NCBI RefSeq assembly: GCF_001945445.1 | Contig: NZ_MSXW01000002.1 | Coordinates: forward strand, 150,445 to 214,444 | DNA length: 64,000 nt | From: Pseudomonas sp. PA27(2017) | GTDB lineage: Bacteria > Pseudomonadota > Gammaproteobacteria > Pseudomonadales > Pseudomonadaceae | Direction of reading: 5' to 3' | Shown here: positions 44,773-53,105 of the stretch, in pieces | How the letters are laid out: each line of letters starts with the position of its first letter | How positions within the stretch are numbered: position 1 is the first letter of the stretch | The notes under the pieces: generated by a model | Database searches by the model: none | Told to the model about the DNA's origin: nothing | Seen by the model: the letters and a program-made list of their open reading frames with translations, nothing else | Program-made: the position numbers and the translations under genes

Positions 44773-45543
44773 TCACTGCGCCAGCCAACCGCCATCCATG
44801 TTCCAGGCTGCGCCGCGCACTTGAGCAGCCGCGTCGCTGCACAGGAACAGCGCCAGCTCGCCGAGCTGCCGGGGTGTGACGAACTCCAGCGAGGGCTGTT
44901 TCTCGGCCAGCAGATTGCGCCGTTCACCCTCGCTGTCACCGCTTTCGGCGGCGCGCGCGTCGATCTGCGCCTGCACCAGCGGGGTCAGCACCCAGCCGGG
45001 GCAGATGGCGTTGCAGGTGATGCCGGTGGTGGCGGTTTCCAGCGCAACCGATTTGCTCAGGCCGACCAGCCCATGCTTGGCCGCCACGTAAGCGCTCTTG
45101 CCGGCGGAGGCGGTCAGGCCGTGGGCCGAGGCGATATTGATGATGCGCCCCCAATTGCGCTGGCGCATGCCGGGCAGCGCCAGGCGGGTGGTGTGGAAGG
45201 CCGAGGACAGGTTGATGGCGATGATCGCGTCCCAGCGTTCCGGGGCAAAATCCTCCACCGGCGAGACATGCTGGATGCCGGCGTTGTTGACCAGAATGTC
45301 GATGGTGCCGAACTCGCGCTCGGCGTAGGCGATCATTGCCTCGATCTGCTCTGGGTCGCTCATGTCCGCGGGGTGGTGAAGCACCTTGCCGCCAGATGCG
45401 GCCACGCTGTCGATGGCCACCTGAGCGTCACCGAAACCATTGAGCAACAGATCGGCGCCGGCTTCGGCCAGCACCTGGGCGATACCCAGGCCGATGCCGC
45501 TGGTGGAGCCGGTGACCAGTGCGGTCTTGCCTTTGAGGTTCAT
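44773..45543 (-). CDS. hbdH: 3-hydroxybutyrate dehydrogenase (SDR family)
   Basis: 256 residues, classical short-chain dehydrogenase. The NAD-binding motif is TGSTSGIGLGIAQVLAEAG, with NNAGIQHV and the catalytic S...YxxxK as IINIASAHGLTASAGKSAYV-AAKHG. SVALETATTGITCNAICPGW-VLTPLVQAQI and the conserved WNMDGGWLAQ end are as in PHB-linked BdhA/HbdH enzymes. It oxidises D-3-hydroxybutyrate to acetoacetate in the cytosol. Operon middle gene. Confidence 0.95.
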   Translation of the reverse strand: MNLKGKTALVTGSTSGIGLGIAQVLAEAGADLLLNGFGDAQVAIDSVAASGGKVLHHPADMSDPEQIEAMIAYAEREFGTIDILVNNAGIQHVSPVEDFAPERWDAIIAINLSSAFHTTRLALPGMRQRNWGRIINIASAHGLTASAGKSAYVAAKHGLVGLSKSVALETATTGITCNAICPGWVLTPLVQAQIDARAAESGDSEGERRNLLAEKQPSLEFVTPRQLGELALFLCSDAAAQVRGAAWNMDGGWLAQ

Positions 45544-45653
45544 AACAACTCCTTACTAGCAGTAAGCATTGCTTCGCTGTTGGGTTAGGAGCCTCGTAAC
45601 GATCTTGCGAGCTAGAGCCCTGCAGGGCCGACGCGCAGCTGATCGCAACCAGA

Positions 45654-47045
45654 CTAAACGATGCCGGTGGTGTAGAAGACGCCGATCACGAAAAACACCG
45701 CGAGGGTCTTGATGATCGTGATCCCGAAGATGTCCTTGTAGGCTTCGCGGTGGGTCAGCCCGGTGACCGCCAGCAGGGTGATCACCGCGCCGTTGTGGGG
45801 CAGGGTATCCATGCCGCCGCTGGCCATGGAGGCGACTCGGTGCATGACTTCCAGCGGAATGTTGGCGGCGTTGGCCGCGGCGATGAAGGTGTCGGACATG
45901 GCCGCCAGGGCGATGCTCATGCCGCCCGAGGCCGAGCCGGTGATGCCGGCCAGCAAGGTGACCGTGACCGCCTCGTTGACCAGCGGATCGGGGATGCCCT
46001 TGAGCGCATCGGCGAGGATCAGGAAGCCTGGCAGCGAGGCGATCACCGCACCGAAGCCGTATTCCGACGCGGTGTTCATCGCTGCCAGCAGTGAGCCGCC
46101 GACAGCGCTCTTGGTGCCTTCGGCGAGCTTGTCGCGGATCACCCCGAAGGCGCTGACCAGCACCATCAGGATGCCCAGCAGCAGCGCGGCCTGTACGGCC
46201 CAGATGGCGGTGAGCTTGCTGACGTCGGTCTGCAGCGGCGCGGCCATGCCGGCCAATTGCAGGCTGTGGGTCTTGCCGTAGAACTCGGGAATCCAGTGGG
46301 TGAACAGCAGGTTGGCCACGCCCACCAGAATCAGCGGCGCGATGGCCAACCATGGGCTGGGCAGCTTGATGTCGTCCGGGGTTTCCGGCTCGTTGCGCAG
46401 CTCGGTGCCGTAGCCCTCGCCAGCCCGCAAGGCCTTGCCCAGCTGGCGGCGCAGGTAGAGCATGCCGACGCCGAGCACGAACAGGCTGCCAATCAGGCCC
46501 AGCCAGGGTGCGGCCCAGGCGGTGGTGTTGAAGAAGGTGGTGGGGATGATGTTCTGGATCTGCGGGGTGCCGGGCAGGGCGTCCATGGTGAAGCTGAACG
46601 CGCCGAGGGCGATGGTCGCCGGAATCAGCCGCTTGGGAATGTTGCTCTGGCGAAACATCTCGGCGGCGAACGGATAGACCGCGAACACCACCACGAACAG
46701 TGATACGCCGCCGTAGGTGAGCAGGGCGCACACCAGCACGATCACCAGCATCGCCTGGCCGGTACCCAGCAGGCGAATGGCGGCGGCGACGATCGAGCGT
46801 GAGAAGCCGGACAGCTCGATCAGCTTGCCGAACACGGCGCCGAGCAGGAATACCGGGAAGTAAAGCTTGATGAAACCGACCATCTTCTCCATGAACACCC
46901 CGGTGAACGCGGGTGCCACGGCGCTGGGATCGGTGAGCAGTACCGCGCCGAGCGCAGCGATGGGGGCGAACAGAATGACGCTGTAGCCGCGGTAGGCAGC
47001 CAGCATCAGTAAAGCCAGTGCAGCGAGGGCGATGATGACACTCAT
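45654..47045 (-). CDS. GntP-family permease, likely 3-hydroxybutyrate importer
   Basis: 463 residues with 12 or more hydrophobic segments, starting MSVIIALAALALLMLAAYRG. FPVFLLGAVFGKLIELSGFS, VLVCALLTYGGVSLFVVVFA-VYPFA, LPGTPQIQNIIPTTFFNTTAW, NTASEYGFGAVIASLPGFLI and TGSASGGMSIALAAMSDTFI are all GntP/CitMHS-type signatures. Together with hbdH and AACS it forms the ketone-body operon seen in other pseudomonads, where the permease brings in the hydroxy acid. A sigma-54 promoter lies about 130 bases upstream. Confidence 0.92.
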   Translation of the reverse strand: MSVIIALAALALLMLAAYRGYSVILFAPIAALGAVLLTDPSAVAPAFTGVFMEKMVGFIKLYFPVFLLGAVFGKLIELSGFSRSIVAAAIRLLGTGQAMLVIVLVCALLTYGGVSLFVVVFAVYPFAAEMFRQSNIPKRLIPATIALGAFSFTMDALPGTPQIQNIIPTTFFNTTAWAAPWLGLIGSLFVLGVGMLYLRRQLGKALRAGEGYGTELRNEPETPDDIKLPSPWLAIAPLILVGVANLLFTHWIPEFYGKTHSLQLAGMAAPLQTDVSKLTAIWAVQAALLLGILMVLVSAFGVIRDKLAEGTKSAVGGSLLAAMNTASEYGFGAVIASLPGFLILADALKGIPDPLVNEAVTVTLLAGITGSASGGMSIALAAMSDTFIAAANAANIPLEVMHRVASMASGGMDTLPHNGAVITLLAVTGLTHREAYKDIFGITIIKTLAVFFVIGVFYTTGIV

Positions 47046-47172
47046 CGACGATCTCCTGACCCTGCAACGCGGCGAATCGACAGGCTGCCGTTAGCCTTCG
47101 AGTAACTCGCTCAGGCGCTGTGGGCGCTTTTGTTTTTGTTGTCGGCGGCGGGTAAGCCCGCAGTCTGGCTAT

Positions 47173-47188
47173 AGCGAGTTCTGTGCCA
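47173..47188 (-). promoter_or_regulatory. Sigma-54 promoter of the hydroxybutyrate operon
   Basis: Read on the minus strand, TGGCACAGAACTCGCT fits TGGCAC-N5-TTGC(T) with one mismatch (C for T). The GG and GC are spaced as in a -24/-12 element. It lies about 128 bases before the permease start and downstream of a sigma-54 activator gene. Confidence 0.78.
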
Positions 47189-47249
47189 GTTTTTAAATTA
47201 CTGAATTTAAAAGGTTTTATTAACCTGGTGCTAGTACACGGCTTCCCTT

Positions 47250-47341
47250 GTCCCAACTTCAGGACGGAAACAGTGAGTTGACCCCGGCCAGCGTGGTATT
47301 CACGTCAATCCCTGAAATGGGACGAGTCCCGAAATCAGGAC
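47250..47341. promoter_or_regulatory. Three candidate activator sites (GTCCC-N3/4-TCAGG)
   Basis: GTCCCAACTTCAGGAC (47250-47265), the inverse copy CCTGAAATGGGAC (47311-47323) and GTCCCGAAATCAGGAC (47326-47341) share one motif. They lie 60-165 bases upstream of the -24 element, where sigma-54 enhancer-binding proteins bind; the last overlaps the stop codon of the activator gene. A further dyad AGGTT-TTATT-AACCT lies at 47212-47226. I infer these are HbcR-type binding sites. Confidence 0.68.
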
Positions 47342-48735
47342 GAAAGACCCAGCTCAAGCATTTTCCGGTACAGGGTGGAGCGCCCCAAGCCCAGGCGCTG
47401 CGCAGCTTGCGGCACATCGCCCGCGGTGACAGCCAGCGCCCTGCGGATCAACTCCCGTTCGAAATTGGCGCGGGCCTGATGGAAGTCTTCGACTTCATCG
47501 GTTTGCGCAACGATGTCCTGGTTTTCTGGCAACGGATGCAGGGTGCCGATCGCGGTGGCGATAGCCGCGGCGTCGAGCATGGTGTCGTCGCTGAGCACGC
47601 AGGCCCGCTCCAGTACGTTGTGCAGCTCACGCACGTTGCCCGGCCAGGCGTGGCGACCGAGCAGGGCCATGGCTTCGGGGTGAAGCTCGTGGCGGCCCTG
47701 CAGCGCATCGAAGATCGCCTCGCACAGCGCCGGCAAGTCCTCCAGGCGCTCGCGCAACGGCGGCACGTCGAGGGTCAGCACGTTGAGCCGGTAGTACAGG
47801 TCGGCGCGAAAGATGCCCTTGCGCACCGCCGCTTCCAGATCGATTGACGTGGCAGCGATCAGCCGAACATCGCTGCGCAGCACCTCATTGGAGCCCACCG
47901 GCTCGAACTCCTTTTCCTGCAGCACCCGCAAGAGTTTGCTCTGCAAGGGCAGGGGCATGTCGCCGATCTCGTCGAGAAACAGCGTGCCGCCGTGGGCGAT
48001 CTGCAACTTGCCGGCGCGGCCCTTGCGGTCGGCGCCGGTGAAGGCGCCCGGCGCGGTGCCGAAGAACTCGGCTTCCAGCAGGGTTTCCGGGATCGCCGCG
48101 GTGTTCAGGCTGACGAACGGCTTGCTGGCCCGTGGCGAGGCATTGTGAATGGCGTGGGCCAGCAGTTCCTTGCCAGTGCCGGTCTCGCCCAGCAGCAATA
48201 CCGCCGAGTCGCTGGTCGCGCTGCGCCGTGCCAGGCGCTTGACCTCCAGGCTGCGGGCGCTGGTACCGATGAACTGCGCGAAGCTGTATTTGGCCTGGCG
48301 CGACTTGAGCTGCGAGCGGGTCGAGGCCAGTTCCTGCTGCATGCGTTGATAGCGGGCCAGCAGGGGTGACAGCGATTGCAGTTCGTCGAACAGGGCGAAG
48401 CCGATGGCGCCGATCACCTGGCCGGCGTCGTCATGGATGGGCAGGCGCATGACCACCAGCGGTTCGCGGGGCGTGTCCATCATGTCCAGCAGGATCGGCC
48501 TGCCGCTGTTCACCACATCGCGCAACAGGCTGCCGGGGATCACGCTTTCGCACGGGCGGCCGATGGCTTCGCTGGCGCTTTGCAGGCCGAAGCGCTGGGC
48601 GTAGCGCTCGTTCATCCAGACGATATGGGCGTCGCGGTCGACGATGATGGTGCCTTCGCTGGATTGCTCGAAGATCTCGAACAGCGAACGGATGGCCGAC
48701 TGGCGAATGTGGGGGTAGTTGCCGAGGTCCTGCAT
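47335..48735 (-). CDS. Sigma-54-dependent activator with PAS domain (HbcR-like)
   Basis: 466 residues from MQDLGNYPHIRQSAIRSLFE (upstream ATG 48768 possible). The PAS domain at residues 18-120 (SSEGTIIVDRDAHIVWMNER) precedes an AAA+ domain with Walker A LLGETGTGKELLA, the sigma-54 loop GAFTGA (within GTAPGAFTGADRKGR), Walker B GGTLFLDEIGDM and DLYYRLNVLTLDVPPLRER. The C-terminal Fis-type helix-turn-helix ends RLGLGRSTLYRKMLELGL. It lies next to and upstream of the 3-hydroxybutyrate genes, so it is their likely activator. The PAS domain may sense the hydroxy acid. Confidence 0.92.
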   Translation of the reverse strand: MQDLGNYPHIRQSAIRSLFEIFEQSSEGTIIVDRDAHIVWMNERYAQRFGLQSASEAIGRPCESVIPGSLLRDVVNSGRPILLDMMDTPREPLVVMRLPIHDDAGQVIGAIGFALFDELQSLSPLLARYQRMQQELASTRSQLKSRQAKYSFAQFIGTSARSLEVKRLARRSATSDSAVLLLGETGTGKELLAHAIHNASPRASKPFVSLNTAAIPETLLEAEFFGTAPGAFTGADRKGRAGKLQIAHGGTLFLDEIGDMPLPLQSKLLRVLQEKEFEPVGSNEVLRSDVRLIAATSIDLEAAVRKGIFRADLYYRLNVLTLDVPPLRERLEDLPALCEAIFDALQGRHELHPEAMALLGRHAWPGNVRELHNVLERACVLSDDTMLDAAAIATAIGTLHPLPENQDIVAQTDEVEDFHQARANFERELIRRALAVTAGDVPQAAQRLGLGRSTLYRKMLELGLSS

Positions 48736-48807
48736 GGCGCGCTCGTCTGCGGGGTGAGCGCCGATCATAACGCGGCGCGGCACCCTTGCGGTGCCGCGCC
48801 GTGGCGG

Positions 48808-50052
48808 TCAGCCCGCTTCGCTGGCCTTGCGCGGGGTTTTCACTGCAGGCGCGTCGATCAGCCCGTCGGCACGGAACATCGCCTTGATGCCGCGCACCGC
48901 CTGACGAATGCGATCCTGGTTCTCGATCAGCGCGAAGCGCACGTGATCGTCGCCATAGTCGCCAAAGCCGATGCCCGGCGACACGCAGACCCTGGCCTCG
49001 GCCAGCAGCTTCTTGGCGAATTCCAGGGAGCCGAGATGAGCGTAGGCGTCGGGAATCTTCGCCCACACGTACATCGAGGCCTTGGGGTTCTCGACCATCC
49101 AGCCCAGCTCGTGCAGGCCCTTGACCAGCACGTTGCGGCGCTGGCGGTATTGCTCGGCGATGTCGCGCACGCACTGCTGGTCGCCCTCCAGGGCAGCGAT
49201 GGCCGCGACCTGCAGCGGCGTGAAGGTGCCGTAGTCGTGGTAGCTCTTGATCCGCGCCAGGGCGCCGACCAGCTCAGGGTTGCCGACCATGAAGCCGATC
49301 CGCCAGCCGGCCATGTTGTAGCTCTTGGACAGGGTGAAGAACTCCACGGCGATGTCCTTGGCGCCCGGTACCTGCATGATCGACGGGGCTTTCCAGCCGT
49401 CGTAGACGATGTCGGCGTAGGCCAGGTCGTGGATCACCAGCACGTTGTACTGCTTGGCCAAGGCCACCACGCGCTCGAAGAAGTCGAGCTCCACGCACTG
49501 CGCGGTCGGGTTGGACGGAAAGCCGAGAATCATCATCTTCGGCTTGGGGATGCTCTCGCGGATCGCCCGTTCCAGCTCGATGAAGAAATCCACGCCCGGC
49601 ACCAGCGGCACCGAACGCACCTGGGCGCCGGCGATCACTGCACCGTAGATGTGGATCGGGTAGCTGGGGTTGGGTACCAGCACCGTGTCGCCGTGATCCA
49701 GGGTGGCCAGCATCAGGTGCGCCAGGCCTTCCTTGGAGCCGATGGTGACGATGGCTTCGCTTTCGGGGTCGATGTCGACCTCGTAGCGATCCTTGTACCA
49801 GTGCGAAATGGCCCGGCGCAGGCGCGGGATGCCTCGGGAGGTGGAATAGCCATGGGTGTCTTCACGCTGGGCGACCTGCACCAGCTTCTCCACGATATGC
49901 GGCGGTGTGGCGCCGTCGGGGTTGCCCATGCTCAGGTCGATGATGTCCTCGCCACGGCGGCGGGCGGCCATCTTCAATTCAGCGGTGATGTTGAAAACGT
50001 AAGGGGGGAGACGATCGATGCGCGCAAAGCGGCGCGAAGCCTGGTCAGCCAT
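48808..50052 (-). CDS. alaC: Alanine transaminase AlaC (class I PLP aminotransferase)
   Basis: 414 residues. [78 protein letters not shown] and the PLP-lysine region [19 protein letters not shown] show the AlaC/AvtA-like fold-type I aminotransferase family. The ending includes [20 protein letters not shown]. It interconverts pyruvate and glutamate with alanine and 2-oxoglutarate. ATG 50052 gives the usual [20 protein letters not shown] start. Cytosolic; likely monocistronic. Confidence 0.95.
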   Translation of the reverse strand: MADQASRRFARIDRLPPYVFNITAELKMAARRRGEDIIDLSMGNPDGATPPHIVEKLVQVAQREDTHGYSTSRGIPRLRRAISHWYKDRYEVDIDPESEAIVTIGSKEGLAHLMLATLDHGDTVLVPNPSYPIHIYGAVIAGAQVRSVPLVPGVDFFIELERAIRESIPKPKMMILGFPSNPTAQCVELDFFERVVALAKQYNVLVIHDLAYADIVYDGWKAPSIMQVPGAKDIAVEFFTLSKSYNMAGWRIGFMVGNPELVGALARIKSYHDYGTFTPLQVAAIAALEGDQQCVRDIAEQYRQRRNVLVKGLHELGWMVENPKASMYVWAKIPDAYAHLGSLEFAKKLLAEARVCVSPGIGFGDYGDDHVRFALIENQDRIRQAVRGIKAMFRADGLIDAPAVKTPRKASEAG

Positions 50053-50286
50053 GCTTTCCTCGAGAGACGTAAGCGCCCGGAACCGTCCGAGCGACGTTGG
50101 CCACATGGGGTGGCCTGGCCGGACAATAAGGGCAGGCGCAGGCTTTGTCGAGTGCCTGCAAAAGCTTTTCCTGCAGTGTCTGCTGGTCGCCTCGAACGAT
50201 ATGCTTGGCCGCCACTCGAATCTTGACCCATCTCCTTGGCGGCGACAGGTCCGTTGCCGCCATAAACAGGACAGAGAACTTACCCG

Positions 50287-51450
50287 ATGACTCACCGCAC
50301 TATCGCTCTGGGCCTGCTCGCCGCCGGCCTCGTCGTGACACTGCCGGCCGCGGCCCTGACCGAGCAGCAATTTCAGGCCGAGGCCGACACGCTCTTCGCG
50401 CCACTGATGGCCGAGTACGACATACCTGGCCTCGCGGTTGGCGTGACCTGGCAAGGCAAGCACTACGTGTTCACCAAAGGCCTGGCGAACCGTGAGGCGG
50501 CCAGGGCGGTTTCCCGCGAGACACTGTTCGAGCTGGGCTCGTTGAGCAAGACCTTCAACGTCACCCTGGCGGCGCTGGCTCGGCAGCGCTCGCTGCTGTC
50601 GCTCGATGACCGGCTCGCTGCCCGCATGCCGTCGCTGCAGGGAAGCCCCGCAGGTGAGCTGAGCCTGATGGATCTGGCCACCCACCAGAGCAGCGGTATG
50701 CCGTTGCAGGTGCCGGATCAGGTCAAGGATGACAACGGCCTGCTGAACTGGCTGCGGCAATGGAAACCGACCACGGGCGCCGGTCACGAGCGCTCCTATT
50801 CCAATGTCAGCATCGGCCTGCTGGGGCGGGTGTCCGCCCAGGCGTTCGGCGAGTCCTATGCCAAGGCGTTGCACGATCAGGTGCTCGCTCCGCTGGCGCT
50901 GAACCATACCCATGTTCAGGTGCCTGCGGCGCAGATGCCGAATTACGCCTATGGCTATGCGCGGCAGGACAACAAGGCCATTCGCGTCAGCCCTGGCGTG
51001 CTGGATGCCGAGGCTTATGGCCTGAAGTCCAACATCGACGACATGCTGCGTTTCGTCGATATCAACCTGGGCGAAACCCAGGTACCAGCGCCACTGGCTG
51101 CCGCGATAAAGACGACGCATCAGGGCGTGACTCGCACCGAGCGCTTCACCCAGGCGATGGTGTGGGAGCGCTATCCCTGGCCCGTTTCCCGTGAGCAACT
51201 GCTGGCGGGCAACGCGCCTTCGATGGCGCTTGAGGCGCAACCGGCTACCCGTCTGCCTGAGCCTGAAACGAGCGAGCAGGGCGTGCTGTTCGGCAAGACC
51301 GGCTCGACCAACGGCTTTGGCGGTTACGCTGCCTTCGTGCCGGACGAGCGCATCGGCGTGGTGCTGCTGGCCAACCGCAACGTGCCGCTCGAGGCCCGGG
51401 TCGATGCGTCCTTCAAGCTGCTGCAGCAGGTCTTGAAAGCTGACCGTTGA
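50287..51450 (+). CDS. ampC: Class C beta-lactamase
   Basis: 387 residues with signal peptide [25 protein letters not shown]. The active-site serine is in [18 protein letters not shown] (SxxK). The second motif is [15 protein letters not shown] (YxN) and the third [20 protein letters not shown] (KTG). [14 protein letters not shown] and a C-terminal [13 protein letters not shown] also match AmpC enzymes. It would hydrolyse cephalosporins in the periplasm. No ampR gene adjoins it; the divergent neighbour is alaC. ATG 50287 follows GAGAACTTACCCG without a strong ribosome binding site. It ends three bases from the convergent decarboxylase gene. Confidence 0.95.
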   Translation: MTHRTIALGLLAAGLVVTLPAAALTEQQFQAEADTLFAPLMAEYDIPGLAVGVTWQGKHYVFTKGLANREAARAVSRETLFELGSLSKTFNVTLAALARQRSLLSLDDRLAARMPSLQGSPAGELSLMDLATHQSSGMPLQVPDQVKDDNGLLNWLRQWKPTTGAGHERSYSNVSIGLLGRVSAQAFGESYAKALHDQVLAPLALNHTHVQVPAAQMPNYAYGYARQDNKAIRVSPGVLDAEAYGLKSNIDDMLRFVDINLGETQVPAPLAAAIKTTHQGVTRTERFTQAMVWERYPWPVSREQLLAGNAPSMALEAQPATRLPEPETSEQGVLFGKTGSTNGFGGYAAFVPDERIGVVLLANRNVPLEARVDASFKLLQQVLKADR

Positions 51451-51453
51451 GGC

Positions 51454-52803
51454 TCAGGCGTCTTTCAGGCGCAGGAGCAGGGCGATCAAGGCGTCGATAT
51501 CGGCGTCCGTGGTGCGCCAGGAACTGACGCTCAGGCGAAAGGCCGGCCGCCCCTGCCAGACGGTTGACCCGAACCAGGCTTCACCAGACGCCTGGGCGGC
51601 CTGGAGAATCTCCGTGGTCTGTTCGTCCGAATCGGCGCGTACCAGCACCTGGTTGAGGCGCACCCGGTTGAGCACCTGGTATCCACCGGCACGAAGCGCC
51701 TTGGCGAGGCGCCCGGCCTGGCGGATGTGCCGGTCGATCATCTCGGCCAGGCCATCGCGGCCCAGGTTGGCCAGCGCTGCCCAGATCGCCACGCCCCTCG
51801 CGCGACGCGAGAACTCCAGGGTCAGGTTCTTTTGCGAGTCCTTCGAGGCCATGGCGTACGCGGCGTCGCTGTTCATCGCAGCGGCCAGGGCGTCACCGTC
51901 ACGGCAGATGGCCATGGCGCTGTCGTAGGGGGTGTTCAGCCACTTGTGGCCATCGGTGGTCCAGCTGTCCGCCAGGTCCACGCCGTCGGCCAGCCCGGCC
52001 GAGGACGACGCCCGCGCCCACAGCCCAAAGGCGCCATCGACATGCACCCAGGCACCAGCGGCCTTGGCCCTGGGGATCAGTTCGGCGAAGCGGTCGAACT
52101 CGCCGGTATTGACCTCGCCAGCCTGCAGAATCAGCACGGTACGCTCGTCCAGTTCGGGGAGCCGGGCCGGATCGATGCGACCGTACTGATCCACCGGTGC
52201 CAGAAGCAGCCGGCGCATGCCGAAACCCAGCACGCGCAGCGCCTTCTTCACGGTGATATGGGCGGTTTCGGAAATCACCACGCGGATTTCCGGGGCGCCG
52301 ATCAAGCCGTCTTGGTCGAAATCCCAGCCCTGCCTGGCCAGCAACGTGCGACGTGCGGCTGCCAGGCAGGCGAGGGTGCAGGCGGTGGCGCTGGTGCCGA
52401 AGCCGACGGCGCTTTCGCCTGGCAGGCCGAGTGCCTCGCAGACCCAGTGGGCGGCGACCTTTTCCAGTTTGTCGGCGATGGGCGAGCCGTCCGCGGATGA
52501 CGCGCATTGATCCCAGGCCAGCACCATCCGTTCGGCGGCTGCGGCGGCAGGCAGGGTGGCGCCGATCACGAAGCCGAAATAGCGCGGCCCGTTACTGGTA
52601 ACGGTGGCGGGCGAGCCGAGTTCATCGAGTGCGTGCAGCACCTGTCCGGCATCTTCTCCCGTGGTTGGCAGAGGCTGGTCGAAGGCATCCAGGGCGGCGA
52701 TGGCGCTCTCGTGGGGATAGACCCGGCGCTGCTCCAGGGAGTCGTTATAGGCGATGGCGCGGCGGTCGGCGTCGGTCAGCAGGGCGTGTTCGGCGTTGCG
52801 CAT
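51454..52803 (-). CDS. Group II PLP-dependent decarboxylase family protein
   Basis: 449 residues. SNGPRYFGFVIGATLPAAAA, VGFGTSATACTLACLAAARR, ISETAHITVKKALRVLGFGM, LQAGEVNTGEFDRF, VHVDGAFGLWA and the PLP lysine in TTDGHKWLNTPYDSAMAICR place it with glutamate/aromatic amino-acid decarboxylases. The start of the family (glutamate versus tyrosine/DOPA) is not decided by motifs I can read. A biosynthetic or amine-producing role is possible. Convergent with ampC, three bases apart, with no obvious terminator. Confidence 0.88.
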   Translation of the reverse strand: MRNAEHALLTDADRRAIAYNDSLEQRRVYPHESAIAALDAFDQPLPTTGEDAGQVLHALDELGSPATVTSNGPRYFGFVIGATLPAAAAAERMVLAWDQCASSADGSPIADKLEKVAAHWVCEALGLPGESAVGFGTSATACTLACLAAARRTLLARQGWDFDQDGLIGAPEIRVVISETAHITVKKALRVLGFGMRRLLLAPVDQYGRIDPARLPELDERTVLILQAGEVNTGEFDRFAELIPRAKAAGAWVHVDGAFGLWARASSSAGLADGVDLADSWTTDGHKWLNTPYDSAMAICRDGDALAAAMNSDAAYAMASKDSQKNLTLEFSRRARGVAIWAALANLGRDGLAEMIDRHIRQAGRLAKALRAGGYQVLNRVRLNQVLVRADSDEQTTEILQAAQASGEAWFGSTVWQGRPAFRLSVSSWRTTDADIDALIALLLRLKDA

Positions 52804-52960
52804 GGGGCGGGTCTCGGCAGGTGGCGGCGATATGCAACCCTAACCGAGGGCCGTGGCTACCTGTCAGATACAGCCCACGGCTGCATGTCCCCTACAGCGG
52901 GACGGCCAGCACAGCTGTATCCGGTACAGTTCGCGCTAATTCTCAGGGGAAATGTGTCCT

Positions 52961-53024
52961 TGTGGGGAGCGGGCCGGGCATCCGCCACAGCCTGTGAAGG
53001 GCTCGCGGCTGAAGCCGCTCCCAT
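52961..53024. repeat. Degenerate REP doublet
   Basis: TGTGGGGAGCGGGCCGGGCA and, inverted, TCGCGGCTGAAGCCGCTCCCA face each other across about 25 bases. The left arm is diverged. The rest of 52804-53105 holds only the acnB terminator; no gene is seen. Confidence 0.7.
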
Positions 53025-53058
53025 GTCATTCGGTGCCCGGCGTATTGCGAAGAGCCAT

Positions 53059-53086
53059 AAAAAAACCCCGCACTGGGCGGGGCTCC
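53059..53086 (-). terminator. Intrinsic terminator of acnB
   Basis: On the minus strand the stem CCCCGCC-CAGT-GCGGGG is followed by TTTTTTT. It lies 20 bases past the acnB stop. Confidence 0.92.
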
Positions 53087-53105
53087 TTTTGACGCGGGTG
53101 ACGCC

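Noticed and set aside
48376..50226. A 616-codon plus-strand open frame across the sigma-54 activator and alaC
   Set aside because: It spans two well-identified minus-strand genes and their intergenic gap, with antisense-type composition.
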